Assembly (NCBI GenBank): GCA_030407315.1
Contig: JALQPE010000086.1
Location: 62,001-126,000, forward strand
DNA from: Asparagopsis taxiformis
Taxonomy: Eukaryota > Rhodophyta > Florideophyceae > Bonnemaisoniales > Bonnemaisoniaceae
Direction of reading: 5' to 3'
Length of the DNA stretch: 64,000 nucleotides
Part shown: one piece after another, positions 56,167-64,000 of the stretch
Position numbering within the stretch: the first letter of the stretch is position 1
How the letters are laid out: each line of letters starts with the position of its first letter
Program-made: the position numbers and the translations under genes
Notes under the pieces: generated by a model
What the model was told of the DNA's origin: nothing
Database searches by the model: none
Seen by the model: only the letters and a program-made list of their open reading frames with translations

Positions 56167-58110
56167 CTATGATGAAATTCCAACCGTCCTTGCGCTTTCT
56201 ATTGACTCCACTCTCCATTTCCCTCCCTGTTCTAGCCGCAATACGCGGTCGTGAAAATCTAGTAGTGACGTTCTATTTCCTACGCTAACACATGTAATTC
56301 CAGCTTCCTTGATTAGTCCATACATGTCATACTCATTTCTCGGGTCTAGTGCGGACGTGGACTCGTCCAATATGACAAACTTGGGTTTTGCAACGAGCAC
56401 ACGAGCGAATGCCAATCGTTGTTGTTCCCCGAGGCTCATCCGTCGTGATAATGTTTCTCCAACAGCATTTAGACCGCCCATTCGCTCAGTCAGATAGCCC
56501 AAGTTGACTCGCCGCAGAACCTCGTTCACGTCCGCATCACTGATATCACTGCGCTGAGAGGGGTACAAGACGTTCTCTCGAAGACTACCCAGCATAATGA
56601 ACGGCTTTTGTGGGAGGAACAGTGTGTTCACAGTTGAAGGTCTCGTGATTTCTCCATTGCCATTCGTCCATAGTCCACAAATAGCTCGCATCAGGGAGCT
56701 TTTGCCGATACCAGACCTGCCAACCACAACCAAACGCTCGCCGCTTTCCACCTTGAGATCCAGATCCTGCACAAGTGTCCGCGGTGGATTGCTCGGTGTC
56801 AGCACAGTGAGTGATGACAGTTCGAGCGATCGATAATCATCATCTTCCTGAACGGCTGTGGTGATTTTGGAATCGGAAACCGCGGTGGAGGGTAGCGTAA
56901 GCGCATCTGCAATTCCCTTCAATCTTCGAATACCAGCAGCAAACTCGGCAAGTGCGACAAACTCTGTCACAACAAGACCGAGCGACGACAACACATGGTT
57001 GAACGAAAAGTACACCTGACTCAATGTACCCAGTTGTACCTTTCCGGCAAAATACTGCGGCCCAATGACGATCGTTGGTACGACCTGAGCCCAATATTTG
57101 AACGACGTCGACAAAAATTGCACGTCACGTCGGAGACCCAGCAGGTTGATATTATTCCGAACAGCTGAGGCAAGACGACTAGTGATTTCATTCTTCTCCG
57201 CTTGTTCACCTCTGTAAAAAGCGATACTCTCTGTTGCTTCACGGACGCGCACAAGCCCGAAACGGAAGTTACCCTCGCGCATTGCTTGCATTCGGTTGAG
57301 TGTGAGCAGCTGTCGTCCTGCAAGTGTGATGGCCAGGGTCCCGATCACAGAATAAATGTGCAATGTGTACAGCAACGGGGCGTAGACTCCGTGTAGAATG
57401 ACAGAAAATATGACGACGTCAAACAGGGCAACGCCCATAATTGTGATGAAGCGGACAGCTCTAGACGTGAATTTGAGGACATCCTCAGAGATTCTCTGAT
57501 CGGGGTTATCGAGATCATTGTCTGTGAGCGTCAACTTGTAGTAATTGATATCGGCAAAATAGCGCTGCAGCAAATGTTCTGTGAGAACTCTGCGCCACAT
57601 CAGGGAGAGACGCTCCTTAACCCACTCGAAAAGCGAGATGACGATGGGACCTACTACAACGGCGGCAGCATACAAGCTGATAAGGCTTGGAAATCGAGCA
57701 ATATCTTTGGTATTCATACAATTCCAGAACATCTTCTGGATCATGCTGAGAGCGACTGCATACATGGTCGCCATAAAGGCGAGAACGACAGTCGCGAGTG
57801 TCCAAAGCCACGCAATTGATTTCTGCTTTCCTGTCCAAAGCGGAAGTGCGAGCTGATACAGTCCCTCGAGAATCTCGCGAAAAACAGCCGGCTTGGAGAC
57901 TGGAATTTGCGCGGGATCATCGCCTCCGCTCGAACCGTTGTTGGCGGCAAGCGATGCGGAAGCTGTGATCGTACTCCGGACAGCACGGGTCCTTCGTTGG
58001 CGCACGGTGATGCATGGGGAGGTTTGAATACGATACGGCGAGATGAAGGCGGATGACTTTTGCAGATTGGACGTGAGAATAGGCCGGACATTGGAGATGA
58101 AGGCGGCCAT
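56167..58110 (-). CDS. ABCD-type half ABC transporter, probably plastid envelope
   Basis: 647 residues from the ATG at 58108-58110. The first 55-60 residues are basic and Ser/Thr-rich with no acidic residues, a plastid transit peptide. The TM domain follows (about 80-400; LWTLATVVLAFMATMYAVAL, FADINYYKLTLTDNDLDNPDQ with the EAA-like RISEDV). The nucleotide-binding domain has Walker A VGRSGIGKSSLMRAI, signature MSLGEQQRLAFARVL, Walker B FVILDESTSALD. The YFADINYY-DNPDQRI block is shared by peroxisomal ABCD proteins and by the cyanobacterial/plastid branch (Arabidopsis ABCD2 type). It must dimerise. Substrate is unknown. Confidence 0.85.
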   Translation of the reverse strand: MAAFISNVRPILTSNLQKSSAFISPYRIQTSPCITVRQRRTRAVRSTITASASLAANNGSSGGDDPAQIPVSKPAVFREILEGLYQLALPLWTGKQKSIAWLWTLATVVLAFMATMYAVALSMIQKMFWNCMNTKDIARFPSLISLYAAAVVVGPIVISLFEWVKERLSLMWRRVLTEHLLQRYFADINYYKLTLTDNDLDNPDQRISEDVLKFTSRAVRFITIMGVALFDVVIFSVILHGVYAPLLYTLHIYSVIGTLAITLAGRQLLTLNRMQAMREGNFRFGLVRVREATESIAFYRGEQAEKNEITSRLASAVRNNINLLGLRRDVQFLSTSFKYWAQVVPTIVIGPQYFAGKVQLGTLSQVYFSFNHVLSSLGLVVTEFVALAEFAAGIRRLKGIADALTLPSTAVSDSKITTAVQEDDDYRSLELSSLTVLTPSNPPRTLVQDLDLKVESGERLVVVGRSGIGKSSLMRAICGLWTNGNGEITRPSTVNTLFLPQKPFIMLGSLRENVLYPSQRSDISDADVNEVLRRVNLGYLTERMGGLNAVGETLSRRMSLGEQQRLAFARVLVAKPKFVILDESTSALDPRNEYDMYGLIKEAGITCVSVGNRTSLLDFHDRVLRLEQGGKWRVESIESARTVGISS

Positions 58111-58514
58111 GTGGCGGGGTAGGATGGTGTTTGGAACGTTGGAATGGTAATTGGTTTGGCCGACTGCTGACGGGGAAGCAGATTAGCGGAGAGGAGGTTG
58201 GTTTGCATATGGCGAGTACATTTGAAAATGAATAGCTGTCCGCCAGAACGTACGCGTTGTAGTGTTGAGATGAGCATATTGGATATCATCCAATCAGGGG
58301 CAGGAACGAATGCTGCACAAATTGTAAAAAATAGGAAACTGAGCGTCACAGTCTGTCACTTTGGGTACCCGGGCCATTTCATTCCATTCGAGATCATGGG
58401 CGCTTCGTACGCGCGTCTCTGACCGAGACTCGTTGTTCGTCTATCCAGTTATGAACACTAAATCTTGTTCAACTCGTGACTGATATTTAAAAGGTCCATC
58501 CATTATTACAGCAT
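58111..58514. other. Upstream region of the ABCD gene
   Basis: 404 bp without a supportable gene. It holds the promoter of the transporter and the 3' end of the next minus-strand gene. Confidence 0.4.
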
Positions 58515-59399
58515 TTACTTCTTTGAATCTTTGGTCAACTTGTTATATCTTCTCACATTCGATCTACACTTCGGATGCAGCAATAAAATAATCCACCCCG
58601 GGATTGCCAGACCCAAGCCGATGCATACTATACCAACATAAGCGAGCAACCCTAAAACCTTCGTACCAACCTGCATCGGCCCCGCCAAAACAGCACGTTC
58701 CGACATAGCGAAAAGATGTGCCATAGTAAACGAAAGCGGTCGATACATCCATTTGACCTTCAAATCATTCACAATAAAACTAATCGACAAACTCATCGGT
58801 AACAGTACCTTCAAAATCGACCATCGAGGTTTCCTCGCCACCTGTGTCTGCTCCAATCGCTGCACATATTCCGCGGGCAATTTATGCTCCCGTGCCCCCT
58901 CCAAAATGACATCGACATATCTTTTAGACGGACGTACAACATCCCTGCAAGAGCGTGGTATGATGTACTCCCACGAAGTGACCAACGTCTTGGCGGGGAG
59001 CACCTCACCGGTTAGAACGCCCTTTCGCATCACACGGACCTCCACATCAATCACGAGGTAGCAATTGTCCTTCCCGCCCTCACTCTCCAGTAACTCTGCC
59101 CAACTACTGGCTGAATCTATGGTGTAACAGACGCCATACACCTGCGCGCCGTCAACGCGCTGGATGCTGCCCATAGCGGGCTCCTGTGGAGGGATGACGA
59201 AAAGGTCGAAACATAGCTCCCAGTCCGGGAGACAGGCGACGAAACTATCGCTATAAGTTATAGATGCTGTGCCGTCCAGCGCCATTCTTGTGCGAAGTTT
59301 CTCGCTCTTCATGTTGCTGCCGTAGGTGAAGTAGGTGATGTCTTGCCATTGTGCATCGGGGGCTGGTGCGGAGTCGCAGTTTGGCGGCATGGTTTCCAT
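58515..59399 (-). CDS. Gamma-glutamylcyclotransferase-like protein with hydrophobic tail (copy 1)
   Basis: 294 residues from the ATG at 59397-59399 (METMPP); the frame is open further only from a TTG. The fold starts DITYFTYGSNMKSEKLRTRM, the YGSNM loop of the family. LPDWELCFDLFVIPPQEPAM, QVYGVCYTIDSASSW and LLESEGGKDNCYLV follow; the Glu in SEG is in the position of the catalytic acid. Beyond the usual domain (about 190 residues) come two or three hydrophobic segments (ILKVLLPMSLSISFIVNDL, LGLLAYVGIVCIGLGLAIPG) and a basic end. It may act on gamma-glutamyl amines or peptides at a membrane. A paralogue lies 312 bp upstream on the same strand. Confidence 0.75.
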   Translation of the reverse strand: METMPPNCDSAPAPDAQWQDITYFTYGSNMKSEKLRTRMALDGTASITYSDSFVACLPDWELCFDLFVIPPQEPAMGSIQRVDGAQVYGVCYTIDSASSWAELLESEGGKDNCYLVIDVEVRVMRKGVLTGEVLPAKTLVTSWEYIIPRSCRDVVRPSKRYVDVILEGAREHKLPAEYVQRLEQTQVARKPRWSILKVLLPMSLSISFIVNDLKVKWMYRPLSFTMAHLFAMSERAVLAGPMQVGTKVLGLLAYVGIVCIGLGLAIPGWIILLLHPKCRSNVRRYNKLTKDSKK

Positions 59400-59711
59400 G
59401 CGGTGGCGTTGGAACCTGGGATGCAATTGTTGAGATGGATGTGACGGAGGGATGGTGAGTTTTTATAAGCGAGTTCATTACACATGGAATGTCGCTTTAT
59501 TGCTTTGTTTGAGGTGTAGGATGATTACAAATTTATTGCAGGAGCGTACAGAAATGATGCCGATCCATACCAGGCGTTGCCATTGGCGCAGGTACTTGTC
59601 TGTCCCACCCTTCGTTACATGTGTATTCTGATACAGTACTACAATACAATAATGTCGGTTATCATGGTGCATCCAATGTTACTTCCAATTGCAATGCTTC
59701 TTGCACAGTTT

Positions 59712-60788
59712 CTACGCCGCTTTCTTCTCTCCAGTGCTCACTCCCTTTTTGTCTTCAAGTAAATCACGGAAGATGACGTACGACCTTCGGCTCCTCTTGT
59801 TCACTAATAAAAGCAACAATGCCGGGAGCAAAATGCTACTATAGTTTAAAAAGAGGCCAATCTTACAAGCAAACAAAAGCAATGAATTGAGCACAGACGA
59901 CTTGGCATGAAAGCGTTTCTCATGTGCCACAAACAGATGGTAATTCACACTATTGAACGGGACGAGCAAAAATCCCAATCCAACAGCACGCACCCTGAAC
60001 AGCAACGGAATAACCACAAACATCATCCATGTGAGCATCGACTTTGGCCATTTCCGCGCCACCGCAATACTCTCCAGTCTGTCCACATACTTTTCCGGCA
60101 ACTGTTCCTGCTTAGCACCCTGAACCAACAAGTTCATATACCGTCTCGACGGATGAATATTGGGCTGCATAGAAAGCGGGATCTTCATCTTCGGATTCGT
60201 CATAAGCGTCTGAACGCGACGCACCACTTTTTCACTCTCATAACCGGGACGATAACACTCTGCATCCACCTCTACAACATGATAACCATTACTCGGATCC
60301 TGGAGGCCCTTTGTAACCCCCTCGCTCTGCAGCAACTTTTTCCAGCTCCGCTGCGAGTCGAGGCGATACACAAGTCCGTACACCTCATCACCGGGGGCGG
60401 GGCGCACAGAGGCCATTGCGGGCTCGAAGGGCGGCGCTCCACGTAAGTCGAAACACAGTTGACAATCCGGCACACGTGCTATCCACACGTCGGTGAAGCC
60501 GATGGACGGCGTAGTTTTATCGCCTCGTGTGCGCATTTTCTCGCGCGACATGTTGCTGCCGTAGCAGAAGTAGAGCTGGTGCTCCTCGGAGGCGGCGGGC
60601 ATGACGCCCGGCGCGGCGGTTGCTGTCGCGTCGGAGCTCATGAGTACGGATGGGGGGCGACGACGGGGGCGCGGAGTTGTGAAGCGCGACGACGGATGGA
60701 TTGGATGTGCGGCGTGCTGGATGTGGAAGGAATCGGTGATGATGGTGCGAAGGCTGGGCGGTGCATCGTTGCGGATGTGCGCAGACAT
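59712..60788 (-). CDS. Gamma-glutamylcyclotransferase-like protein with hydrophobic tail (copy 2)
   Basis: 358 residues from the ATG at 60786-60788. A later ATG at 60641 (MSSDATATAAP) gives 309 residues, close to copy 1. The segment between them is basic, with His, Pro and Arg (FTTPRPRRRPPSVL), and could be a targeting sequence. Domain blocks match copy 1: YFCYGSNMSREKMRTRG, VPDCQLCFDLRGAPPFEPAM, EVYGLVYRLDSQRSW, LLQSEG. The shared HPSRRYMNLLVQGAKQEQLP and RLESIAVARKWPKSML show clear paralogy over the whole length. The tail has two hydrophobic segments (VLNSLLLFACKIGLFL, SSILLPALLLLLV). Tandem duplication in the same orientation is evident. Confidence 0.75.
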   Translation of the reverse strand: MSAHIRNDAPPSLRTIITDSFHIQHAAHPIHPSSRFTTPRPRRRPPSVLMSSDATATAAPGVMPAASEEHQLYFCYGSNMSREKMRTRGDKTTPSIGFTDVWIARVPDCQLCFDLRGAPPFEPAMASVRPAPGDEVYGLVYRLDSQRSWKKLLQSEGVTKGLQDPSNGYHVVEVDAECYRPGYESEKVVRRVQTLMTNPKMKIPLSMQPNIHPSRRYMNLLVQGAKQEQLPEKYVDRLESIAVARKWPKSMLTWMMFVVIPLLFRVRAVGLGFLLVPFNSVNYHLFVAHEKRFHAKSSVLNSLLLFACKIGLFLNYSSILLPALLLLLVNKRSRRSYVIFRDLLEDKKGVSTGEKKAA

Positions 60789-61740
60789 GGAGTTTGGACG
60801 CGGATTGGAATTTGAGCTGCGATCTCTGACATTGGTGGTTGGCGAATGAGCTTGACGGTCACGCTGTGCAATTGTGCGTATAGTGACCACAGATGTTGGG
60901 TGGTGATCGCTGATTGGATGATGTTTGTTGGTTGGTAGTCACGCGAGAGATGGACGTGTTCTGGCACAACTTGGTAGGCCGCTTGCTACATGTTGGATCT
61001 GTGCGCCATGTGCGATTGGTAGCCCATCACGGGTTACCCAACGGGATTGACAGCCGTTGTTTTCGACGTCAGCATCGTTTGGCGTTATGCCCATCTCGTG
61101 TGAACAGACGTATCATTGTGTGCATTACGTAGCTGCACTTGATGCAGCCGGGCTGGATAGATTGAGCAGTCCACCTCGCAAGCGCCAAGTCACAATCAGT
61201 GATTGCTCCCCCGCGCGCGTGACGCAATTTATACCTCAACGCACATGGTACGTGTTCTCGATGTACACGTGTTCGTTTCCTACGGCCGTCGGTACGTAGC
61301 ACTGTAATGCAACGCTTTGGACGAATCCATTCGAGTCGCATTGAATTCTAGTTAAAATTGTCGGGGGAGCATGTCACCCTTGATCCATGTAAGCTGACTT
61401 GTCGTAGTGAGTTTGTCCTGAGCGCAAGACACAAAACTCGCTCGCCACTCTCCATCAGCACGCCTCTCCCCCTCTGCCTTACGTACCGCTATGCCACACC
61501 GAACAGTTCAGCAAGCGAAGCTTAACTAGCAAACTTCATCGCCGAACAAGCGCAATCAAGACGTTTAGTTAGTGCTTTCTCCCACTACGAAAACTTCCTA
61601 CCTCTACCACATAAGCGCGTCCGTCGACGCGTGCACGAAAGCGTGAGTGAAAGCAATGCAGTTATAATCGATCAAGTCTATCAAGTCCATGCCACCGACC
61701 ATTGTTATACATCCATCTCAAAGCAATCCACTCAGTTCCC
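60789..61740. other. Intergenic stretch between copy 2 and the fucosyltransferase-like gene
   Basis: About 950 bp. Short plus- and minus-strand frames (60914-61132, 61069-61341, 61631-61948) lack protein character. It holds the promoter of copy 2. Nothing else recognised. Confidence 0.4.
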
Positions 61741-63729
61741 TCAAGTCGAGCCGCCTTGCTTCGGCTGTCGTCCAAAGTGCACCCCGGCTAGCAGCACTTT
61801 CAAATGCCCAGACAGTCGCACCGCACCCTCCGTGAACGAGCTCCAGTTACTCCCGAGCAACGTCGGCACCTTGGACAGCAGCATAATGTCCGCTAATGCC
61901 AGTTTTGCGCATTCGACGTCGCGCGTCACACAATCCTTGTCGCGCTGAATGCTGAAGATACGATGCGTACCGAAGCGCCGCTCCAGTCGCTGGATCACAG
62001 AACGCGCATCCGCCGCAACGAAGAAGCGGTACCGTCGACTCAGTCGTGCAATTTTCGTCTCAAATGTCTTGAGACCGGTGATGCGTCGCCAATGGTCCGT
62101 TGTGCGCGACCCGTTGCCGTAAAATTCCTCGTTGACTCCCTTAATGTCGTTTTCGATCGTACGCGACCGGATGTGCACCCCAACCATCTCGCGGATGTTG
62201 ATGAACGACGGGTCGTGCACCAGATGCATGATTTCCGCCGTCGGTAGCAGCTGTTCGCGCATGGTGTTCCAATACGCCGAGGTGGTGGAGATGATACGTG
62301 GCGTGAAACTTGATCGCACTACGTACGCCGTTTTGATGTATACGTGACGTCCGCTCTTTGGATTCACCGTGTGTCGGATCGGGTTGTGGATCTGCACACC
62401 CTCCGTTAGCATAAAGTTGTAGAAATCAACAGAGCGCAAGGCCTCGTCTTGCACACGTGATTTCTCTTTCGGCCATTCAAAATTGAACTTTTCAATGGTG
62501 ATCAAGTCGTTGGCGAACAAGTCGGAGAACACACAGTTGAGATGGATATCAGGCTCCCAGATGAGAACCAGCACACGACCGGTTACTTTTGCAACCGCCA
62601 TTGCCGAACCCAGCGCACGAAGCCGATTACCGAGACCGTATTGTGCGTGCACGAATAATGCACGTTTAGCTGAAGATTGATTGAGCGCACGAAGCAAACG
62701 TCGTTTCATGTCGACTGATAAAGCTTGGCTGAAGAGCCAAGGAATACTATAGACGCGATGCAGGATGTCTGCTACCTCCTCGTTTCCCAAGTGCGGAAAT
62801 GTCCAGTCTTTTACAAAGGTGTACCATGCTCGTTGAATGGAAGTTGATGGCACGAGATAGGAATGCATGGTCATAACGCCGGGATAAAGCGATGCGTATC
62901 GTGCTGCGACGGTCGAATCGTTTCGATAGAAGATGTGTCGTGCTTGGAGTGCTGCCACATTATCCAACGGGTATCCGCCGCTGTTTTGTGTGTAGTAATT
63001 GATTTGAAACTCGCTCCAGTCGGAGGCATTGGGGCTCAAAGACAGCGAGTCCACGGTTGTGAACATGAAGCTCTGCTTATCGGCGCCTACTAGTGGGGTG
63101 AGCGGTTCACAACCGAATGATTCACCGCCACGGGCCACATCCCACATGATGAGGAGGAATCGACTGGTATGATGTGAATAGGTTACAGCGGATGCAATCG
63201 CAGATAATCGGGCTACGGGATCGTCGCCGACAATGTGAAGTACGAAAAGGCGGGGCGGAAGCTGATACTGCGCCTTGTACGACTGGAGTCTGGTTAAAAG
63301 ATGATATTGATCATGCAAATTGATTTTGCGGGTCAAACTGACGGGGATATTGAAGGAATGTTTGAGTACATGCTGAACGACTGGAACATTTTGCTGGGCG
63401 TTCAAGCTGTTGGAAACTCGAGCGGCAGTGAAGGGGGATACGGAGCGTTGGAGAGTTTCGGCGAGGGTTGGAGCGTCATTGACGACGTAAAATGCGCGAC
63501 TTCGTCGGTAGGCAACGTATGAGGATAGGGCGGTGAGGACTAAGGTCAAGAGAATACCGAGGAGGGCAGCGGATAGAGGGTGGAGATTTTTGGTCGACGC
63601 TAGGGTCAAACGGGTGTTGAAATGACGCATTGCACGCGTTATGGTCGGAAGGAATTGGGCATGGCGACGTCGGGCGGGTTTGATGATGGTCGATGGTGTT
63701 GGGAATGTTTGGGCGCATTGGAGTCCCAT
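61741..63729 (-). CDS. Type II membrane protein with fucosyltransferase-like domain
   Basis: 662 residues from the ATG at 63727-63729; a second ATG at residue 34 is closer to the TM segment. One TM anchor lies at about 52-72 (PLSAALLGILLTLVLTALSS). The N-terminal lumenal half (about 90-350) is not recognised. The C-terminal half has ALFVHAQYGLGNRLRALGSA with VLVLIWEPDIHLNC, then VGVHIRSRTIE, RRYRFFVAADARSVIQRLE and ADIMLLSKVPTLLGSNWSSF. This order is typical of GDP-fucose transferase-like GT folds (O-fucosyltransferase/NodZ type), where HxR contacts the nucleotide. Golgi location and a sulfated-polysaccharide or glycoprotein substrate are inference. Confidence 0.65.
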   Translation of the reverse strand: MGLQCAQTFPTPSTIIKPARRRHAQFLPTITRAMRHFNTRLTLASTKNLHPLSAALLGILLTLVLTALSSYVAYRRSRAFYVVNDAPTLAETLQRSVSPFTAARVSNSLNAQQNVPVVQHVLKHSFNIPVSLTRKINLHDQYHLLTRLQSYKAQYQLPPRLFVLHIVGDDPVARLSAIASAVTYSHHTSRFLLIMWDVARGGESFGCEPLTPLVGADKQSFMFTTVDSLSLSPNASDWSEFQINYYTQNSGGYPLDNVAALQARHIFYRNDSTVAARYASLYPGVMTMHSYLVPSTSIQRAWYTFVKDWTFPHLGNEEVADILHRVYSIPWLFSQALSVDMKRRLLRALNQSSAKRALFVHAQYGLGNRLRALGSAMAVAKVTGRVLVLIWEPDIHLNCVFSDLFANDLITIEKFNFEWPKEKSRVQDEALRSVDFYNFMLTEGVQIHNPIRHTVNPKSGRHVYIKTAYVVRSSFTPRIISTTSAYWNTMREQLLPTAEIMHLVHDPSFINIREMVGVHIRSRTIENDIKGVNEEFYGNGSRTTDHWRRITGLKTFETKIARLSRRYRFFVAADARSVIQRLERRFGTHRIFSIQRDKDCVTRDVECAKLALADIMLLSKVPTLLGSNWSSFTEGAVRLSGHLKVLLAGVHFGRQPKQGGST

Positions 63730-64000
63730 CTAGACGGACAGTGACGGGCGGAGGAGGTGGTGGTGGTGGAGATGTGAGTGTGTCGATGGTTTTTAGCGTT
63801 GCTGCCAGTAACAAGTCACGTTGGCGTGGCTTTCTACAGCAAGGATCGTTGTGTAAGGACGCGCTTCTTACAGATGATGTGATGTCAAACGTCGCGTCAT
63901 GTGGCTGTCGATTGGACGAAAGCGCTGCATGATTCGTGCTGCACTACTTTTTTTATTGTCGACTCAATATACGCATGACGCGCTTGACGAGCCACAGCGC
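63730..64000. other. Right-edge promoter region
   Basis: 271 bp upstream of the fucosyltransferase-like gene, with a GGT/GGA repeat tract at 63750-63772. No gene is supported. Confidence 0.35.

Noticed and set aside
1..64000. CRISPR array, bacterial operons or phage modules
   Set aside because: No regular direct repeats with spacers; genes are eukaryotic with spliceosomal introns and wide intergenic regions.

Overview
The window looks like nuclear DNA of an intron-poor, gene-dense photosynthetic eukaryote. Most genes are single open frames of eukaryotic families: PP6, HAS1, IMP3, ADA3, TBCE, DNA polymerase eta, NDUFA9 and a LUC7-type U1 protein. At least four products look plastid-targeted: LepA/EF4, an ABCD-type half transporter, a four-repeat DnaJ-type zinc-finger protein with a twin-arginine signal, and arginyl-tRNA synthetase with a long presequence. 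The few introns I can place are short (75-145 nt) with GT-AG ends. My best guess is a mesophilic red alga of the Chondrus type, where compact gene islands are separated by LTR retrotransposons. The lineage is inferred from gene content, not proven.

Region 1 (1-7.1 kb) is mobile-element territory. A Ty3/gypsy-like element lies on the minus strand: an intact Gag with a zinc knuckle, then protease and the start of reverse transcriptase in the -1 frame, running off the left edge. The gag/pol overlap carries a viral-type slippery heptamer followed by a perfect 10-bp stem. A second, truncated element lies to its right with an identical 18-nt primer-binding site. Next to its LTR edge is about 1.1 kb of non-coding DNA packed with small perfect hairpins, and then an AT-rich coding remnant.

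Region 2 (7.9-35 kb) is a gene island: a gamma-glutamyltransferase-family enzyme, a bromodomain-NET protein, TBCE, a zinc-finger protein, polymerase eta, an Mpo1-like protein, LUC7, the lumenal zinc-finger protein, class II aldolase, a large protein with a RAMA-like domain, a DUF1015 protein, a probable plastid membrane protein, PP6, a Frag1/DRAM-like protein, arginyl-tRNA synthetase and an orphan membrane protein.

Region 3 (35-37.8 kb) is gene-poor and may hold a decayed relative of the orphan membrane protein.

Region 4 (37.8-64 kb) is a second island: a three-exon dynamin, a frame-broken dihydropteridine-reductase-like gene, ADA3, PrmA, IMP3, HAS1, a Gfo/Idh/MocA oxidoreductase, a D-cysteine-desulfhydrase-like enzyme, four-exon LepA (with a 13-nt internal exon), NDUFA9, a GT77-like glycosyltransferase, a G-patch protein, the ABCD transporter, two tandem gamma-glutamylcyclotransferase-like paralogues with hydrophobic tails, and a fucosyltransferase-like protein. 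Neighbours mostly alternate in strand over a few hundred bases, so many promoters must be shared or divergent. I see no operon-like logic. The nearest thing to a functional cluster is IMP3 and HAS1, two ribosome-biogenesis genes placed tail to tail.
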